Source: Gaetbulibacter_A aestuarii (GTDB taxonomy: Bacteria > Bacteroidota > Bacteroidia > Flavobacteriales > Flavobacteriaceae). Taken from it: a DNA stretch of 64,000 nucleotides. The position numbers were made by a program, and so were the translations under genes. The stretch is from the NCBI RefSeq assembly GCF_039537665.1, contig NZ_BAABAY010000001.1:496001-560000 (forward strand). Direction: 5' to 3'. How positions within the stretch are numbered: position 1 is the stretch's first letter; every line of letters starts with the position of its first letter. Positions 59,718-64,000 of the stretch are shown one piece after another. Under the pieces are notes generated by a model. The model made no database searches. It was not told the origin of the DNA and saw nothing but the letters and a program-made list of their open reading frames with translations.

Positions 59718-60989
59718 TTAATCAATAATATCAAAACCGGTATACGACTGTAATACTTCAGGAATACGAATGCCTTCAGGGGTTTGATAGTTTTCTAAGA
59801 TCCCTGCTAAAACCCGAGGCAATGCCAGCGAACTACCATTTAAAGTATGTGCCAGTTCATTTTTACCCTGGTTATTTTTAAAGCGAAGTTTTAAGCGGTT
59901 GGCCTGAAACGTTTCAAAATTTGAAACGGAAGATATTTCCAACCATTTATCCTGAGCTGTAGAGAAAACTTCAAAATCATAGGTAAGTGCCGAGGTAAAT
60001 CCAAGGTCGCCACCACATAATCTCAAAATGCGATAAGGTAATTTGAGTTCTTTTAATATGGTTTTTACATGTTCCACCATGCTGTCCAGTGCCGCATAAG
60101 AGTTATCCGGATGTTCCACGCGCAGAATTTCAACTTTATCAAACTGGTGTAAACGATTTAGTCCTCTTACGTGAGCACCATAACTTCCTGCTTCACGGCG
60201 GAAGCAAGGTGTATATCCCGTTAGTGCCACAGGTAACTCACTTTCATTCAAAACGACATCTCTGAAAATATTCGTTCCGGGAACCTCAGCTGTTGGAATC
60301 AGGTATAAATTATCCTCGGTAACATGATACATCTGCCCTTCCTTATCCGGTAATTGCCCCGTACCAAAACCTGAAGCTTCATTTACCAAATGTGGTAATT
60401 GATATTCTGTGTATCCTGCTGCAGTATTCTTATCTAAAAAATAAGCGATCAAGGCACGTTGTAACCGAGCGCCTTTTCCTTTATACACAGGAAATCCGGC
60501 ACCGGTAATTTTGTTTCCTAATTCAAAATCGATGATATCGTATTTCTTGGCCAGATCCCAGTGTGGCATAGCACCTTCGTGTAAAGCCGGCACATCACCT
60601 TGGCGATATACTTCTTCGTTGTCTTCGTCCGTATTTCCACTGAGCACCAAATTATTAGGCACATTCGGGATTTTATAAAGCAACTCATTCAACTTGTCTG
60701 CCGTAGCATTTAAAGCATCTCCTAAACTTTTTGAAGCCTCTTTCAATGCTGTGGTTTGCTTTTTTAGAACGTTGGCCTCCTCCGCTTTTCCGGATTTGAA
60801 CAGGTTTCCAATTTCTTTAGACAGGGTATTCGATTCAGCCAACGTATTATCCAATTGGGTCTGGATTTTTCGGCGCTCCTCATCTAAAGCAATAACCTCA
60901 TCGATCATCGTGCCGGCATCAATATTGCGTTTTGCGAGGCTGTTTACCACGTCATCTCTATGTTCTCTTATGTATGAAACCTGTAACAT
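59718..60989 (-). CDS. serS: Seryl-tRNA synthetase
   Basis: 423 aa. It charges tRNA-Ser. The N-terminal coiled coil (about 1-105, EERRKIQTQLDNTLAESNTLSKE) is followed by the class II catalytic core: motif 2 in FRREAGS, motif 3 in SSLALPRVLAGILENYQ and EVEGTNIF-type residues (TAEVPGTNIFRDVVL). Length is standard for bacterial SerRS. The gene is single, with a 40-codon minus-strand peptide downstream. Confidence 0.97.
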   Translation of the reverse strand: MLQVSYIREHRDDVVNSLAKRNIDAGTMIDEVIALDEERRKIQTQLDNTLAESNTLSKEIGNLFKSGKAEEANVLKKQTTALKEASKSLGDALNATADKLNELLYKIPNVPNNLVLSGNTDEDNEEVYRQGDVPALHEGAMPHWDLAKKYDIIDFELGNKITGAGFPVYKGKGARLQRALIAYFLDKNTAAGYTEYQLPHLVNEASGFGTGQLPDKEGQMYHVTEDNLYLIPTAEVPGTNIFRDVVLNESELPVALTGYTPCFRREAGSYGAHVRGLNRLHQFDKVEILRVEHPDNSYAALDSMVEHVKTILKELKLPYRILRLCGGDLGFTSALTYDFEVFSTAQDKWLEISSVSNFETFQANRLKLRFKNNQGKNELAHTLNGSSLALPRVLAGILENYQTPEGIRIPEVLQSYTGFDIID

Positions 60990-61077
60990 GCATTAAAATT
61001 TTAAGCCACAAATTTAAGGAAATACTCAGATAGTCGGTAACTATTTTGGAGGTAAAATCCCGGGCTTGAAAGGATTG

Positions 61078-62013
61078 TTACTTTTTAAGATTTTTAAGGT
61101 ATTGCTGCGCTGTAATTTTGTCTTTTTGAAGTTGTGCTTTTAAGCCTTCAATCGAATCAAATTTTTGCTCATCGCGCAAGCGTGCTAAAAGATCTACCTG
61201 AATGGATTTGTTGTAGATCGCCTTATCAAAATCGAAGAAATGCACTTCAATGGATTCTTTATCGGTATCGAAAGTAGGATTCACGCCAATATTCATCATA
61301 CCATAAACTTTTTTTCCATCTATATGACACTGCACTATATAAGAACCGTATTTCGGAATAAGTTTATAATCTTCTTTTATAGAAATATTAGCTGTTGGAA
61401 AGCCAAGCTCTTTGCCCATACCCTTACCTTTAACCACGGTTCCGGTGAGCATAAAGTGGTAACCCAAATAGGCGTTGGCTGTTTCCATATCGCCTGCATA
61501 TAAGGCTTTACGGATCTTGGTAGAACTCACAGCAACATCATCAATGTCCTGAGCGGAAATTTCTTCAACCTCAAAACCATAGGTTTCACCAAAAATTCGA
61601 AGATCGGTAATATCAGCATTGCGATTGCGTCCAAAACGGTGATCATAACCAATAATTACTTTTTTTGCATGAAGCGTATCAACTAAAATTTCTTTTACAA
61701 AATCTTCGGCTTTCATTCTGGAAAACGCCTTAGTAAAGGTTTTTACCAGTAAAAAATCGATGCCTGTTGCTTTTAAAATGGCTGTACGTTCATCGATGGT
61801 GTTTATTAATTTAATATTGATATCCTTTTGAAGAACCATGCGCGGATGCGGAAAAAAAGTAAGCACAACCGCCTTTAATCGGTCTTTTTTAGCTTTTTTA
61901 ATTAACCGTGAAATAATTTTTTGATGCCCGATATGAACTCCGTCGAAGGTTCCTATGGTAACTACTGTAGGGTTTTTAGAGGTGTAATCTTGAAGATTTT
62001 CTACTTTACTCAT
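61078..62013 (-). CDS. ribF: Riboflavin kinase/FAD synthetase
   Basis: 311 aa, bifunctional. The N-terminal adenylyltransferase domain has VVTIGTFDGVHIGHQKII and SSTKIRKAL; the C-terminal kinase domain (about residues 185-300) has GTVVKGKGMGKELGFPTANI and VNPTF. It makes FMN and FAD from riboflavin. It diverges from the metalloprotease gene with 56 bp between start codons, so the two promoters must overlap. Confidence 0.97.
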   Translation of the reverse strand: MSKVENLQDYTSKNPTVVTIGTFDGVHIGHQKIISRLIKKAKKDRLKAVVLTFFPHPRMVLQKDINIKLINTIDERTAILKATGIDFLLVKTFTKAFSRMKAEDFVKEILVDTLHAKKVIIGYDHRFGRNRNADITDLRIFGETYGFEVEEISAQDIDDVAVSSTKIRKALYAGDMETANAYLGYHFMLTGTVVKGKGMGKELGFPTANISIKEDYKLIPKYGSYIVQCHIDGKKVYGMMNIGVNPTFDTDKESIEVHFFDFDKAIYNKSIQVDLLARLRDEQKFDSIEGLKAQLQKDKITAQQYLKNLKK

Positions 62014-62069
62014 CCAGGTATTAGATTGTTAATATCACAAAAATCAATTAGATTTGTTAAAAAAGTCTC

Positions 62070-64000
62070 ATGCTTTTGAGTCCATATTGCTATTTCAAAA
62101 CAAATCTACATTTTGTTTTTTCAATAACCATATTTTTATGCAGCTTTTCAGTTGTGTCACAAAATGACTATTGGAAACCAAAACGTTTGGACCAAGTCCC
62201 ACCAAAGCTTGAGAAACTCCATATAAATCCGCAGGAATCCACAATATATAATTTGTCCGATAGTCGCGTTAGTTCTTCCTTACAAACTAACAAAGATCCT
62301 GATAATGCTTTTATAAAACTCCCCGATGCCTCAGGAACAATCCATCCTTTTAAACTAACAGAGCGCCCGGTATTTGTACCTTCATTAGCCGCAAAATACC
62401 CTAATATCCGATCCTATGTTGGCTTCGCTACTGACGGCAGTAAGATACGCGTGCGTTTGAGTGTTTCTCCGCAGGGTATTTACAGTATGATGTCTGCACC
62501 AAATACCGCAACTGTTTTTATGGAACCTGTAGCAAAAGGATCTTCAAATTATGTGGTTTATGATAAAAACATGAAGCTCGACAATAGCTCTGTTTTTAAT
62601 TGTGCCACGATGGCAACCCTGGAGAATTCGATCAACAAAACCAGTACCGCTAAACTTGCAGAAGGTGGCGCTGATAACCAAACCTTGCAAATTTTTAGAA
62701 TTGCTATTTCAACAACCTCAGAATACACGGCCTATCACGACGACGGGAACAATGGTAATGGTAATGCTATTGCTGATGCTCTTGCGGCAATTAATGTCAC
62801 CTTGACGCGCGTGAATGAGGTTTTTGAAACAGATCTGGCGGTAACCTTTCAACTGGTCGATGCTACGAGTTTAATATTTAATAACGCGGCTACCGACCCC
62901 TATTCCGATGCGAGTGTAGGGACAGACAGCGCTAATTTTAACACCACCGACGGCTGGAGTTTACAACTTCAAAATACCTTATCTACCAATACCGAACTGG
63001 GCGCTAATTTAAACGAACGTAATAACGCTTACGACATTGGGCATTTATTTGGAGCCTCGGGTGGCGGTGGAAACGCCGGTTGTTTGGGTTGTGTGTGCCA
63101 AAATGATACAGCAGCTACCACCGATCATAACAAAGGTAGCGCGTACTCTTCGCCTTCCAATGGGGTGCCTGAGGGTGATACTTTCGACATTAATTATGTA
63201 GCCCATGAGATCGGACATCAAATGGGAGCGAATCATACCTTTGCTTATACTTCGGAAAGCACCAATGTGCAATCAGAACCCGGAAGCGGCAGTACGATCA
63301 TGGGATACGCCGGGGTTACAGGACAGAATGATTTGCAACCGGATAGTGACGACTACTTTCACTATCAAAGTATCAAACAGATCCTTGCAAATTTGAGTAC
63401 CAAAAGTTGCCAAACAACTCAGGTGATCTCCAACAATCCACCTGTAAGCAATGCGGGAGGTGATTACACGATACCCGCCGGAACGCCATATGTTTTAAAA
63501 GGCTCCGCTACGGATGCAGATCCTTCGGATAACCTGACCTATTGCTGGGAAGAAACCGACAGCGGTGTTACCAATTACCAAAATTTCGGTCCGACTCTTA
63601 GCACCGGACCTATGAACCGATCGTTACCTCCGAGTAGTTCGCCGGATCGTTATATTCCAAGACTTTCAAGTGTGCTGAATGGTCAGATCACACAAACGAA
63701 TCCTGGCCTGGGAAGTGATTGGGAAACCGTTGCCACCGTAGATCGCTTTTTGAATTGGGCGCTTACCGTTCGCGACCGGAGTCCGTCGACTCCAAGTGGC
63801 GGGCAGACAAGTTATGACACCATGCAGATTCATGTGATCAATAGTTCCTCTTCAACCACGGTAGGACCGTTTACAGTGACCTCGCAAACCGCAAGCAACA
63901 TCAGTTGGACAAAAAATACCACCGAGACCATTACCTGGAATGTTGCCAACACCAACGATCCGGCAGGCGTGAACACCCAAAATGTGAATATTTTACTGTC
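62070..64000 (+). CDS. Reprolysin-like (M12B-type) metalloprotease, partial at 3' end
   Basis: The frame is open from the ATG at 62070 to the window edge (643 codons seen). A signal peptide near residues 11-29 (FVFSITIFLCSFSVVSQ) starts the protein. After a propeptide-like region comes the zinc-binding motif VAHEIGHQMGANHTF (HExxHxxGxxH) and the Met-turn STIMGYAG, with the usual cysteines CLGCVC nearby. A fibronectin/PKD-like Ig domain follows (PPVSNAGGDYTIPAGTPYVLKGSATDADP), then a second repeat at the edge. Such Flavobacteriaceae enzymes usually end in a type IX secretion sorting domain, which would lie beyond the window. Confidence 0.85.
   Translation, partial: MLLSPYCYFKTNLHFVFSITIFLCSFSVVSQNDYWKPKRLDQVPPKLEKLHINPQESTIYNLSDSRVSSSLQTNKDPDNAFIKLPDASGTIHPFKLTERPVFVPSLAAKYPNIRSYVGFATDGSKIRVRLSVSPQGIYSMMSAPNTATVFMEPVAKGSSNYVVYDKNMKLDNSSVFNCATMATLENSINKTSTAKLAEGGADNQTLQIFRIAISTTSEYTAYHDDGNNGNGNAIADALAAINVTLTRVNEVFETDLAVTFQLVDATSLIFNNAATDPYSDASVGTDSANFNTTDGWSLQLQNTLSTNTELGANLNERNNAYDIGHLFGASGGGGNAGCLGCVCQNDTAATTDHNKGSAYSSPSNGVPEGDTFDINYVAHEIGHQMGANHTFAYTSESTNVQSEPGSGSTIMGYAGVTGQNDLQPDSDDYFHYQSIKQILANLSTKSCQTTQVISNNPPVSNAGGDYTIPAGTPYVLKGSATDADPSDNLTYCWEETDSGVTNYQNFGPTLSTGPMNRSLPPSSSPDRYIPRLSSVLNGQITQTNPGLGSDWETVATVDRFLNWALTVRDRSPSTPSGGQTSYDTMQIHVINSSSSTTVGPFTVTSQTASNISWTKNTTETITWNVANTNDPAGVNTQNVNILL

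Noticed and set aside
1..64000. tRNA or rRNA genes
   Set aside because: No cloverleaf with GTTCRA or rRNA-like sequence was seen by eye; tRNAscan or Infernal would settle it.

Overview
The window is a stretch of a Bacteroidota chromosome, most likely a marine Flavobacteriaceae-type bacterium. The clues are AT-rich DNA, a TTG-N19-TATCTTTA promoter (Bacteroidota-type -33/-7), many SPI/SPII-signal proteins with short lipoboxes, DUF6090 paralogues, DUF4286, DUF6428, a Bacteroidota-type PEP carboxylase and a secreted reprolysin-like protease. I used sequence reading only; no database search was run.

Layout. (1) 1-7.9 kb: accessory envelope genes on the minus strand, including four tandem DUF6090 paralogues, then one plus-strand beta-helix lipoprotein. 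(2) 7.9-26.6 kb: the striking part of the window, an 18.7-kb array in which 26 small minus-strand genes are cut into 23 units by 22 structured intergenic repeats, 20 of them 136-142 bp long. Nearly every unit is bounded by its own private 10-bp inverted repeat (GTT+7 nt at the gene's 3' side, the reverse complement at its 5' side). This is the logic of integron gene cassettes separated by attC sites. The right end (26,567-26,576) has the cassette end but no repeat, as expected of an attI-cassette junction. No integrase is present in the window, the core boxes do not fit the canonical GTTRRRY, and the cassette ends carry extra conserved signatures. I regard it as a CALIN-like or novel integron-like cassette system. 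The products are mostly lipoproteins, secreted proteins and membrane proteins. (3) 26.8-33.9 kb: ssb, a hybrid histidine kinase, PEP carboxylase (ppc) and a secreted amidohydrolase. (4) 33.9-44.8 kb: a nitrogen-assimilation block, with two amt/PII pairs and a porin on the minus strand and gltBD diverging on the plus strand; the two sides are separated by a 460-bp regulatory gap with strong palindromes. (5) 44.8-51.3 kb: fbp, a GNAT-aspartate kinase-acyltransferase run, an arsR/DUF6428/arsC arsenic-type cluster and a TM2 protein. (6) 51.3-54.9 kb: two islands of dispersed repeats (a 124-bp tandem repeat and a second element) around a TauE/SafE permease, VOC, DUF1801 and 2-hydroxyacid dehydrogenase genes. 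(7) 54.9-64 kb: housekeeping genes (mgtE, rsmA, DUF4286, a TPR lipid/envelope-type protein, serS, ribF) and a partial secreted metalloprotease that runs off the right edge.

How the parts work together: the core regions show ordinary central metabolism (anaplerosis by Ppc, gluconeogenesis by Fbp, ammonium uptake by Amt/PII feeding GOGAT). The cassette array is an inserted reservoir of accessory, envelope-directed genes packed with almost no leader or trailer sequence, so expression must come from outside each unit or from within the repeats.
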